Positions 1 to 4,590 of a stretch of 7,105 bases of DNA are shown piece after piece; position 1 is the stretch's first letter; each line of letters begins with the position of its first letter. The position numbers and the translations under genes were made by a program. This stretch comes from Clostridiales bacterium. GTDB taxonomy: Bacteria > Bacillota_A > Clostridia > Peptostreptococcales > Anaerovoracaceae. A model generated the notes under the pieces. That model was not told where the DNA came from. It saw only the letters and a program-made list of their open reading frames with translations, and did not search any database. The stretch lies in contig SVCR01000082.1 in assembly GCA_015058265.1 (NCBI GenBank), positions 1-7,105 of the forward strand, written 5' to 3'.

Positions 1-1603
1 AATCCATCCATACACCCTGTCCCATGAGGAACGGATAGTTGCGGCCCTTCTTGGTGCACTGGATCCTGAATCTGTGCAGCAGCTGTCTGGCTACGAGGTC
101 GAGCATGTCGTCGAGCTTCTTATAGAAAACATCAAAGTCTCTGTTTGCCTCGATACCGATCCTAGGAAGATTGATAGATGTGAACGAGAGATTACCTCTT
201 CCGCATACTACCGCTTTCTTCGGATCATAGTTGTTCGCCATTACTCTTGTACGGCATCCCATGTAAGCTACTTCTGAATTGTAGTCGCCTTCTCTGTAGA
301 ACTTCTTGTTGAAAGGCGCGTCGAGGAAGCTGAAGTTAGGGAACAGTCTCTTAGCACTGCATCTGATAGCCAGCTTGAAGAGATCGTAGTTCGGATCTCC
401 CTCGTTGAAGTTGATGCCTTCCTTTACCTTGAAGATCTGTACCGGGAAGATAGGCGTCTCGCCGTTACCCAGTCCGGCCTCTGTTGCCAGAAGAAGGTTC
501 TTGATGACCATTCTTCCCTCTGCAGAAGTATCTGTTCCGTAGTTTACTGAACTGAACGGGACCTGAGCTCCTGCTCTTGAGTTCATAGTGTTGAGATTGT
601 GGATCAGCGCTTCCATAGCCTGATAAGTCATCTTATCGGTTCTTGCGAAAGCTGCCTCTCCGGCCTGCTCATTGCAGCGGATCAGTACGTCCTTCTCGAT
701 CCCGTAGGTCTCATCCGTGCTGTCGTACCACTTTCCGAGCTCTTCGCCGTAGGTCTCTGTGTTGCTGATCGTCGGCTTTGGCGCTTCGATCCTGATCTTG
801 TCAGACATAGCCTTAGCATCAGCATAAGGGCAATCGATCTTTGCTGCCAAAATCTCTGTGAGTGCGGAGAAATACTCCTTTACATAAGTGCGCGCAACTC
901 CCGGCGCCATGGAATAATCGAAGTTAGGTACTGACTGTCCGCCGTGCATCTCGTTCTGGTTAGCCTGGATAGCTATGCAAGCAAGAGATGCGTAGCTCAT
1001 GATCGACTGAGGCTCTCTGAGGTAGCCGTGACCGGTGCAGAATCCGTCCTTGAACAGCTTGATCAGATCGATCTGGCAGCATGTCTCAGTAAGCATGTAA
1101 AAGTCCTTATCGTGGATATGGATGTCTCCGTTGATGTGAGCCTTGGCAATGTCTTTAGGGAGAACATAGTTGTCTACGAAATACTTAGCACCTTCTGAGC
1201 CGTACTTGAGCATAGTGCCCATTGACGTATCGCCGTCTATATTGGCGTTCTCTCTCTTGATATCCGCATCTTTAGAATACGAATAAGTAAGCTCATTATA
1301 GATGTTCATCAGATCAGACTCTGCTTCTCTGATCTTCGCATGCTCAGCACGGTAGAGGATGTAAGCTTTGGCTGTCTTCTCATAGTCGTACTTGATCAGC
1401 ATCTGCTCGACTATATCCTGTACCTGTTCTACTGTGCAGGTCTCCCCGTCCAGCTTCTCGATGACCTTCTTAGTAAGATAGGTGAAATCGATGCTGGTCA
1501 TCTTCTCGCCGTCAACGGCCTTGTTGGCTGCATATATGGCGTTGAAGATCTTGGACTCGTCAAACTGTACTTCTTTTCCGTCTCTTTTGATGATAGTCTT
1601 CAT
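1..1603 (-). CDS. nrdD: Anaerobic (class III) ribonucleoside-triphosphate reductase, N-terminal 534 residues
   Basis: This is the cytoplasmic enzyme that reduces ribonucleoside triphosphates to deoxyribonucleotides in the absence of oxygen, using a glycyl radical installed by the NrdG activase. The gene runs off the left edge. Residues 1 to about 92 form an ATP-cone (start MKTIIKRDGKEVQF, then KIFNAIYAANKA), the allosteric domain that senses ATP/dATP. The catalytic barrel follows: TCCQIDL at 174-180 and MGCRTR at 448-453 hold the conserved cysteines (Cys175/176 and Cys450), and SINLPRI is at 476-482. Family members are about 700 residues, so the C-terminal zinc site and the glycyl-radical loop lie outside the window. 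The ATG at 1603 is preceded by AGAGGAAG at good spacing and gives the expected ATP-cone start. The gene is monocistronic on its upstream side, with its own NrdR-type promoter. An adjacent nrdG further left is expected but not seen. Confidence in the family is very high. Confidence 0.97.
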   Translation of the reverse strand, partial: MKTIIKRDGKEVQFDESKIFNAIYAANKAVDGEKMTSIDFTYLTKKVIEKLDGETCTVEQVQDIVEQMLIKYDYEKTAKAYILYRAEHAKIREAESDLMNIYNELTYSYSKDADIKRENANIDGDTSMGTMLKYGSEGAKYFVDNYVLPKDIAKAHINGDIHIHDKDFYMLTETCCQIDLIKLFKDGFCTGHGYLREPQSIMSYASLACIAIQANQNEMHGGQSVPNFDYSMAPGVARTYVKEYFSALTEILAAKIDCPYADAKAMSDKIRIEAPKPTISNTETYGEELGKWYDSTDETYGIEKDVLIRCNEQAGEAAFARTDKMTYQAMEALIHNLNTMNSRAGAQVPFSSVNYGTDTSAEGRMVIKNLLLATEAGLGNGETPIFPVQIFKVKEGINFNEGDPNYDLFKLAIRCSAKRLFPNFSFLDAPFNKKFYREGDYNSEVAYMGCRTRVMANNYDPKKAVVCGRGNLSFTSINLPRIGIEANRDFDVFYKKLDDMLDLVARQLLHRFRIQCTKKGRNYPFLMGQGVWMD

Positions 1604-1661
1604 ATCTTGTTCTTCCTCTTTAGCTATATATATTTACGATCAGTTATTTCGCTGAAAGCTG

Positions 1662-1694
1662 TCTTCAGAGCTGTTGCTGAAGAAGAGCAACAAC
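1662..1694 (-). other. Two mutually exclusive hairpins in the nrdD leader
   Basis: In the minus-strand leader, GUUGUUGC (1694-1687) can pair with GCAACAGC (1677-1670), giving 8 bp with one G-U and a 9-nt loop. Alternatively UCUUCAG (1683-1677) pairs with CUGAAGA (1668-1662), giving 7 bp and an 8-nt loop. The two stems share bases and cannot form together. Neither reaches the ribosome binding site near 1610-1618, so any regulatory role is a guess. Confidence 0.4.
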
Positions 1695-1703
1695 CGCTTC
1701 CGA

Positions 1704-1719
1704 ACACAATATATTGTAG
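1704..1719. promoter_or_regulatory. NrdR box A, on the nrdD -10
   Basis: ACACAATATATTGTAG matches 14 of 16 positions of the published NrdR consensus acaCwAtATaTwGtgt. It covers the -10 hexamer of the nrdD promoter. NrdR is the ATP-cone repressor that controls ribonucleotide reductase genes in most bacteria, so the placement agrees with the gene it precedes. Confidence 0.85.
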
Positions 1720-1741
1720 TCTCGAGGTTGAATTGTGTCAA
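1713..1741 (-). promoter_or_regulatory. nrdD promoter, near-consensus sigma-A type
   Basis: On the minus strand a -35 TTGACA (1736-1741) and a -10 TACAAT (1713-1718) are separated by exactly 17 bp. The predicted start is near 1706, giving a leader of about 100 nt before the nrdD ATG at 1603. Both hexamers lie within NrdR-like boxes, so a bound repressor would block RNA polymerase directly. Confidence 0.85.
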
Positions 1742-1751
1742 CATATTGTTA
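1736..1751. promoter_or_regulatory. NrdR box B, on the nrdD -35
   Basis: TGTCAACATATTGTTA matches 10 of 16 NrdR consensus positions. Alone it would be weak, but it starts exactly 32 bp from box A (16-bp gap, three helical turns), the spacing known for tandem NrdR sites, and it contains the -35 TTGACA. The deviation from consensus is probably forced by that overlap. Confidence 0.7.
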
Positions 1752-1840
1752 CCAGATATTTATGTTTTTTTGCCTGTTATTCGGGTGGAAATAAAGCTTC
1801 TCTATATTTTACGCATATAATGTTATCGGCAAACAATCGG

Positions 1841-1920
1841 CAAGCGCTGTCAGCCTTGATCTTTAGGCTTTTACGGGGTCTTGTCCGTTCCCATGTTCAT
1901 CAGGAGTAAAAACCTCGTCA
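1841..1920 (-). ncRNA. Structured RNA candidate between arginase terminator and nrdD promoter
   Basis: On the minus strand GGUUUUUAC (1914-1906) pairs with GUAAAAGCC (1874-1866) over 9 bp, one being a U-G wobble that would be a C-A mismatch in plus-strand RNA, so the minus strand is favoured. The 31-nt interior can add a GGG/CCC pairing. GACGAGGU (1919-1912) and GGACAAGAC (1886-1878) resemble conserved segments of guanidine-III (ykkC-III) riboswitches as I recall them, but I cannot build the pseudoknot stem P1 of that class and the spacing is longer. A second hairpin, CAAGGCU/AGC(G)CUUG at 1858-1841, follows with a weakly U-rich stretch. Its GGCU can instead pair with the AGCC of the first stem, an expression-platform-like overlap. 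No gene lies between it and nrdD. The class is unassigned. Confidence 0.4.
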
Positions 1921-1954
1921 ACTATTTTCAAATAAATGAGTGGCGATAATAGTT
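1920..1954. repeat. Inverted repeat over the P2 -10 and start site
   Basis: AACTATTTTC (1920-1929) and GATAATAGTT (1945-1954) are complementary at 9 of 10 positions with a 15-bp centre. The right arm contains the P2 -10 and the dyad centre falls near the predicted start. This is a typical place for an operator; no regulator is assigned. Confidence 0.4.
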
Positions 1955-1975
1955 ATCCTGCTCTTTTTTCGTCAA
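1946..1975 (-). promoter_or_regulatory. Second minus-strand promoter (P2) upstream of the nrdD promoter
   Basis: TTGACG (1970-1975) and TATTAT (1946-1951) are separated by 18 bp on the minus strand, predicting a start near 1939. The -35 begins where the U-tract of the arginase terminator ends, so this would restart transcription immediately after termination. The product would be the structured RNA candidate at 1841-1920 and possibly a long second nrdD transcript. Confidence 0.5.
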
Positions 1976-2011
1976 AATAATGACGTGCATTCCGGGGTCG
2001 GAACACACGCC
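1974..2011 (-). terminator. Intrinsic terminator of the arginase gene
   Basis: The minus-strand RNA forms a 13-bp stem, GGCGUGUGUUCCG with CGGAAUGCACGUC, around an ACCC tetraloop (stem-loop 2011-1982), followed by AUUAUUUU. Three of the pairs are G-U wobbles that become A-C mismatches on the plus strand, so the structure works only for minus-strand RNA. It lies about 90 nt after the arginase stop codon. Confidence 0.85.
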
Positions 2012-2026
2012 ATTGATATCTGTTCA

Positions 2027-2042
2027 CACCTATATATTGTGT
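2027..2042. promoter_or_regulatory. Lone NrdR-like box C downstream of arginase
   Basis: CACCTATATATTGTGT matches 13 of 16 NrdR consensus positions, better than the accepted box B, and on the minus strand it shares ACACAATATAT with box A. It has no partner 32 bp away and lies in the arginase 3' untranslated region, 323 bp from box A. It may be a distal looping site or a chance AT-rich match. Confidence 0.35.
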
Positions 2043-2100
2043 CTGGATCTATATATCTGTCGCTAAACTATTCACACATTGGCTGACTCGGCGACCGGAT

Positions 2101-3015
2101 TCAGTATGCGATCCTCCCGAGCGCTGACTGGATCAGCTCGGATGCCAGGATGCCGGTCTTGTTCCTCTCATCCAGGATCGGGTTGACCTCAACAAGATCC
2201 ATGCTGAGTAGCTTACCCGACTCGGCTATCATCTCCACAGCCAGAAAAGCCTCTCTGGCAGTAATGCCGTTTGCCACAGGTGTTCCCGTTCCCGGTGCAT
2301 ACTCAGGTGTGATGGCATCGACGTCAAAGCTCAGATGGATCCCGACAGTGCCCTCGCTCGCGATCCTGATCGCGTCCTTCATGACTTCATACATCCCTCT
2401 TTTATCAACATCGGATATAGGGAAGACGTTCATTCCGGCTTCCTTCATTCTTGCAGCTTCGGCTCTGTCAAAGTCATGGCCTGCGACCTGAACACAATGT
2501 TTAGTCGGAACATAGCAAGGTCCCTGCCCAAAGTCCACCATACTTGAAGGACCCCATCCGCATACAGCAGAATAAGGCATTCCGTGCATATTGCCGCTTA
2601 TCGTGGATTTGTCGTCATTCCAGTCTCCGTGAGCATCTATCCAGATTATCCCTATAGGGCCTTCCTTCTCATAATGCTTTGCTACAGCAGAGACGCTTCC
2701 GGCAGCTATGCTGTGATCTCCTCCCAGCACGACCGGCAGATGTCCTGCATCGAGGGTCTCCTTAACAGCTTCATACAGCTGTCTGTTGGTCTCATTTACC
2801 TGTTCGAAATTGATCATGTGTCTGAGACTCATACCGTCATCCGGCGGTATGATGTCACCCTTGTCCGTGACGGTGTATCCCATCTCTCTCAAAGCGGCTC
2901 TGACGCCGGCGTATCTTATAGCAAGCGGCCCCATCGCGACGCCCTTCTGAGCAGCGCCGAAATCGATCTGCACGCCTATTATATCTATATCTTTCTTGCG
3001 GTTAAGTGAATTCAT
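2101..3015 (-). CDS. rocF: Arginase (ureohydrolase superfamily)
   Basis: Hydrolyses L-arginine to L-ornithine and urea in the cytoplasm with a two-metal (usually Mn) centre. All metal ligands are visible: His101 in GGDHS (98-102), Asp127, His129 and Asp131 in DAHGD, and Asp231 and Asp233 in SFDVD. Arginase rather than agmatinase is indicated by residues aligning with those that bind the arginine alpha-amino acid end and the catalytic His: Asn133, Ser140, Asn142 and His144 (SGNMHGMP), with the same spacing as in animal arginase I, plus Asp183 (HDFD), Thr245 (APGTGTPV) and Glu276 (DLVEVNP). The length of 304 residues is normal. The ATG at 3015 follows GGAGAAG at good spacing. The gene stands alone with its own promoter, leader hairpin and terminator. 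The residue after the metal loop (DITPEY instead of the usual DxDP) is mildly unusual. A related ureohydrolase activity cannot be ruled out. Confidence 0.9.
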   Translation of the reverse strand: MNSLNRKKDIDIIGVQIDFGAAQKGVAMGPLAIRYAGVRAALREMGYTVTDKGDIIPPDDGMSLRHMINFEQVNETNRQLYEAVKETLDAGHLPVVLGGDHSIAAGSVSAVAKHYEKEGPIGIIWIDAHGDWNDDKSTISGNMHGMPYSAVCGWGPSSMVDFGQGPCYVPTKHCVQVAGHDFDRAEAARMKEAGMNVFPISDVDKRGMYEVMKDAIRIASEGTVGIHLSFDVDAITPEYAPGTGTPVANGITAREAFLAVEMIAESGKLLSMDLVEVNPILDERNKTGILASELIQSALGRIAY

Positions 3016-3045
3016 CGTTTCTTCTCCAAAGGCTTTATTCTGTTG

Positions 3046-3069
3046 TCCGGCTTCAGATCAAAAGCCGGA
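3046..3069 (-). other. Hairpin in the arginase leader
   Basis: TCCGGCTT and AAGCCGGA form a perfect 8-bp stem with an 8-nt loop in the predicted 5' untranslated RNA, ending about 17 nt before the GGAGAAG ribosome binding site. It lacks a U-tract, so it is not a terminator. It may stabilise the mRNA. Confidence 0.5.
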
Positions 3070-3081
3070 ACGCTCATTACA

Positions 3082-3151
3082 GAGAATTGTAGCAGATTAT
3101 GTGCAGTCTTAACAATCTTTACTTTCTGACACGTTAAGCTGTACAATTCTC
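3082..3151. repeat. Widely spaced 10-bp inverted repeat at the arginase promoter
   Basis: GAGAATTGTA (3082-3091) and TACAATTCTC (3142-3151) are perfect reverse complements separated by 50 bp. The left arm contains the arginase -10 on the minus strand. The right arm places the same TACAAT on the plus strand, preceded by CTG. Either a regulator binds both arms or the arms are two divergent -10 regions. The rest of the 317-bp gap (3016-3332) holds only the leader hairpin, a short GTATC/GATAC hairpin near 3166-3180 and the rubrerythrin terminator. Confidence 0.45.
3086..3115 (-). promoter_or_regulatory. Arginase promoter with extended -10
   Basis: On the minus strand TTGTTA (3110-3115) and TACAAT (3086-3091) are 18 bp apart, and the -10 carries an upstream TGC, the extended -10 motif. 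The start would be near 3079, giving a leader of about 64 nt. Confidence 0.65.
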
Positions 3152-3267
3152 GGCATAAAGGGTATGTATCCAGCTGATACGTCCGCATCTCTTTCTTGTT
3201 ATAACATTCTTATTGACATGTCTCATGAGCTACGCTCTCGGAACCTCATTCGCCGCGACTTGTAGGG

Positions 3268-3304
3268 CAAAAGAAAAGAGAGACAAGATCACTCTCGTCT
3301 CTCT
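3268..3304 (-). terminator. Intrinsic terminator of the rubrerythrin gene
   Basis: The minus-strand RNA forms a 12-bp stem, AGAGAGACGAGA with UCUUGUCUCUCU (one G-U), closed by a GUGA tetraloop at 3304-3277 and followed by UUUCUUUUG. On the plus strand one pair becomes a mismatch and no U-run follows, so it serves only the minus strand. It begins about 30 nt after the stop codon. Confidence 0.9.
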
Positions 3305-3332
3305 CATATGCTTGATCTTAGCGGATCTCGGC

Positions 3333-3875
3333 TTACTTGAAATATCTGTCAAGAAGTCCCTGGAATCCTTTGCCGTGTCTTGCTTCGTCTCTGCCAATCT
3401 CATGAACGATGTCATGGATAGCGTCGAGGTTGAGTGCCTTTGCTTCCTTAGCGAGGTCAGCTCTGCCCTGTGTAGCGCCATACTCAGCATCAGCTCTGAG
3501 TTCGAGGTTCTTCTTAGTGCTGTCTGTCAGGACCTCACCGAGAAGTTCAGCGAAGTGAGCAGCATGCTCAGCTTCTTCCCAAGCTGCCTTTTCGAAGAAA
3601 GCGCCAACTTCAGGATATCCCTCGCGGATAGCAACTCTTGCCATAGCAAGATACATACCAACCTCTGTGCACTCGCCGTTGAACATGTCACGAAGACCCT
3701 GCTTGATGTTTTCCGGTGCATCACTTGCTACGCCGAGAACGTGCTCAGCTGCCCATACCTTCTCGCCTTCCTGCTTCTGGAACTTTGCTGCAGGAACTCC
3801 GCACTGTGGGCATTTTTCAGGAGGTGTATCTCCCTCATGTACGTAACCGCATACGCTGCAAACCCATTTTGCCAT
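3333..3875 (-). CDS. rbr: Reverse rubrerythrin (rubredoxin domain first, diiron domain second)
   Basis: A cytoplasmic non-haem iron protein that reduces hydrogen peroxide (and in clostridia supports NADH-dependent O2/H2O2 removal). Residues 1-32 are a rubredoxin-type FeS4 site: CSVCG (6-10) and CPQCG (22-26) supply four cysteines. Residues about 40-180 are a four-helix ferritin-like diiron domain with ligands in GECTE (Glu68, Glu71), EEAEH (Glu101, His104), Glu131 and DEARH (Glu164, His167). Classical rubrerythrin has the opposite order, so this is the 'reverse' type known from Clostridium; the length of 180 residues fits. The ATG at 3875 is preceded by GAGGAGA at 8-9 nt and gives the natural MAKWVCSVCG start. 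An upstream in-frame start at 3968 would lie before the promoter's start site and is rejected. The gene is divergent from a DtxR-family regulator, which suggests control by metal or redox state. Confidence 0.95.
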   Translation of the reverse strand: MAKWVCSVCGYVHEGDTPPEKCPQCGVPAAKFQKQEGEKVWAAEHVLGVASDAPENIKQGLRDMFNGECTEVGMYLAMARVAIREGYPEVGAFFEKAAWEEAEHAAHFAELLGEVLTDSTKKNLELRADAEYGATQGRADLAKEAKALNLDAIHDIVHEIGRDEARHGKGFQGLLDRYFK

Positions 3876-3938
3876 AATAGTTTTCTCCTCTCTCTTTGAA
3901 CGATAATACCCGTTCAGATAATAAAATATATCGTTTAC

Positions 3939-3968
3939 ACTATAGCTTTTTGCATTCACAATAGTCAA
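3939..3968 (-). promoter_or_regulatory. Rubrerythrin promoter
   Basis: TTGACT (3963-3968) and TATAGT (3939-3944) lie 18 bp apart on the minus strand, giving a start near 3932 and a leader of about 57 nt before the ATG at 3875. The -35 touches the NrdR-like site at 3967-3982. The spacer holds TTGTGAATG, half of a Rex-type site, without its other half. Confidence 0.65.
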
Positions 3969-3978
3969 TAGATATATT
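3950..3978 (+). promoter_or_regulatory. Candidate promoter of the DtxR-family gene
   Basis: On the plus strand TTGCAT (3950-3955) and TATATT (3973-3978) are 17 bp apart. An alternative -10, TATTAT (3994-3999), is preceded by TG but lacks a -35 at the right distance. With either choice the palindrome at 4007-4024 lies just downstream of the start. Confidence 0.45.
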
Positions 3979-3982
3979 GTGT
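3967..3982. promoter_or_regulatory. NrdR-like box D in the divergent rubrerythrin/DtxR region
   Basis: AATAGATATATTGTGT matches 12 of 16 NrdR consensus positions, and its minus strand begins with the same ACACAATATAT as boxes A and C. It overlaps the rubrerythrin -35 and a candidate -10 of the regulator gene. A second match lies 32 bp away at 3999-4014. Confidence 0.4.
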
Positions 3983-3998
3983 ATTTTCTTGCTTATTA

Positions 3999-4014
3999 TC
4001 ACAAAATGTGGTAT
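3999..4014. promoter_or_regulatory. NrdR-like box D', phased with box D
   Basis: TCACAAAATGTGGTAT matches 11 of 16 NrdR consensus positions and starts exactly 32 bp from box D, the same spacing as the nrdD pair. It overlaps the palindrome at 4007-4024, so the two readings compete. It is weak alone and supported mainly by the spacing. Confidence 0.3.
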
Positions 4015-4024
4015 TTTTACCACA
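4007..4024. promoter_or_regulatory. Perfect palindrome, probable operator of the DtxR-family gene
   Basis: TGTGGTA and TACCACA form perfect 7-bp arms around TTTT, ending 6 bp before the AAAGGAG ribosome binding site (4031-4037). The position between promoter and start codon and the 18-bp dyad suit a dimeric winged-helix repressor, most simply the gene's own product acting on itself. As RNA it could also form a small hairpin, but it does not cover the ribosome binding site. Confidence 0.6.
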
Positions 4025-4044
4025 TCATATAAAGGAGATACGAT

Positions 4045-4443
4045 ATGAAGATCCAGCAATCTGCCGAAGACTATCTGGAGACCATGCTCATGCTAGAAGA
4101 GAAGTTCGGCTATATCCGCTCTATCGATATTGCCAAACATCTCGGAGTTACCAAGCCTAGCGTTTCCTACGCTGTCAAGAGGCTCAAAGAGAGCGGCTAT
4201 ATCAACATGGAAGCCAACGGTCCTATCACGCTTGCCCCTCCGGGACGCAAGATAGCTACCAGAATCTACGAGCGTCACAAAGCGCTTACTGCTTTCCTTG
4301 AGCTCCTCGGAGTTGACGCGGAGCAGGCAGAAGAAGACGCGTGCAAAGTCGAGCATGTCATATCGCATGACACATATGTAGCCATCTGCAAATATGTCAA
4401 TGCGAATTCTGATATCAAAATATTGAATTTTGAAGAAGAATAG
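4045..4443 (+). CDS. DtxR/MntR-family metal-dependent transcriptional regulator
   Basis: A dimeric DNA-binding protein expected to sense Fe(II) or Mn(II) and repress uptake or stress genes. Residues 1-70 form the winged helix (recognition helix about 36-50, TKPSVSYAVKRLKES; wing about 55-64). Residues about 70-118 are the dimerisation domain. Candidate metal ligands are Asp9 and Glu12 (EDYLE), His78 (RHK) and Cys100, Glu103, His104 (ACKVEH). Asp9 is the MntR-type residue and Cys100 the DtxR/IdeR-type residue. The ancillary-site residues of DtxR (Glu83, His98) are replaced by Thr82 and Glu96. At 132 residues it lacks the C-terminal SH3-like domain, as MntR does. The ATG at 4045 follows AAAGGAG with 7 nt spacing. 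It is divergent from rubrerythrin and followed by a hairpin terminator. The regulated genes and preferred metal cannot be read from sequence. Confidence 0.92.
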   Translation: MKIQQSAEDYLETMLMLEEKFGYIRSIDIAKHLGVTKPSVSYAVKRLKESGYINMEANGPITLAPPGRKIATRIYERHKALTAFLELLGVDAEQAEEDACKVEHVISHDTYVAICKYVNANSDIKILNFEEE

Positions 4444-4446
4444 TTG

Positions 4447-4465
4447 ATACCCTTCCTTAGGGTAT
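4447..4465 (+). other. Short hairpin just after the DtxR-family stop codon
   Basis: ATACCCT and AGGGTAT form a perfect 7-bp stem with a 5-nt loop, starting 4 nt after the TAG. No U-run follows, so it is probably an mRNA 3'-end structure and not the terminator itself. Confidence 0.4.
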
Positions 4466-4510
4466 ACTGAATCACCTCTTCAAAGTAGTATTATTTGAGT
4501 GATATTAAGT

Positions 4511-4535
4511 CGCCCCGCATTTTTCGTGCGGGGCG
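4511..4535. terminator. GC-rich hairpin between convergent genes, probable bidirectional terminator
   Basis: CGCCCCGCA pairs perfectly with TGCGGGGCG over 9 bp with a 7-nt loop. It lies between the plus-strand regulator (stop 4443) and the minus-strand DUF5684 gene (stop 4591). The flanking tracts are only moderately T-rich (TTCCTGATCTTG on plus, ACTTAATAT on minus), so termination may be imperfect in either direction. Confidence 0.65.
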
Positions 4536-4590
4536 TTCCTGATCTTGTTGTATTGAGCTGACGGTCAGTAACAGACCATTTATTTGGACT

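Noticed and set aside
1875..1904. Nine-codon reading frame (MNMGTDKTP) inside the structured RNA candidate
   Set aside because: No well-placed ribosome binding site; it lies within the stem-loop and is easily explained by chance.
1340..1909. Plus-strand open frame of 189 codons across the nrdD start and upstream region
   Set aside because: It is antisense to the certain nrdD gene and its promoter, has no ribosome binding site or recognisable protein features, and looks like a shadow frame.
1604..2100. Cobalamin riboswitch in front of the reductase gene
   Set aside because: GCCACT occurs once near 1939-1944 but without the rest of the B12-box and core, and this reductase class does not use cobalamin.
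2150..3009. Several plus-strand open frames within the arginase gene
   Set aside because: They overlap a complete, well-conserved arginase and are shadow frames.
3164..3265. Plus-strand 33-codon open frame after the second TACAAT
   Set aside because: AAAGGG is only about 2 nt from the ATG, the peptide has no recognisable features, and the plus-strand promoter is unproven.
3945..3961. Rex-like half site TTGTGAATG in the rubrerythrin promoter
   Set aside because: Rex sites need an inverted TTCACAA partner, which is absent, so it is only a half match.
3876..3968. Longer N-terminal form of rubrerythrin (31 extra residues)
   Set aside because: The extension runs through the predicted promoter and leader, and the internal ATG at 3875 has a strong GAGGAGA site and gives the family-typical start.
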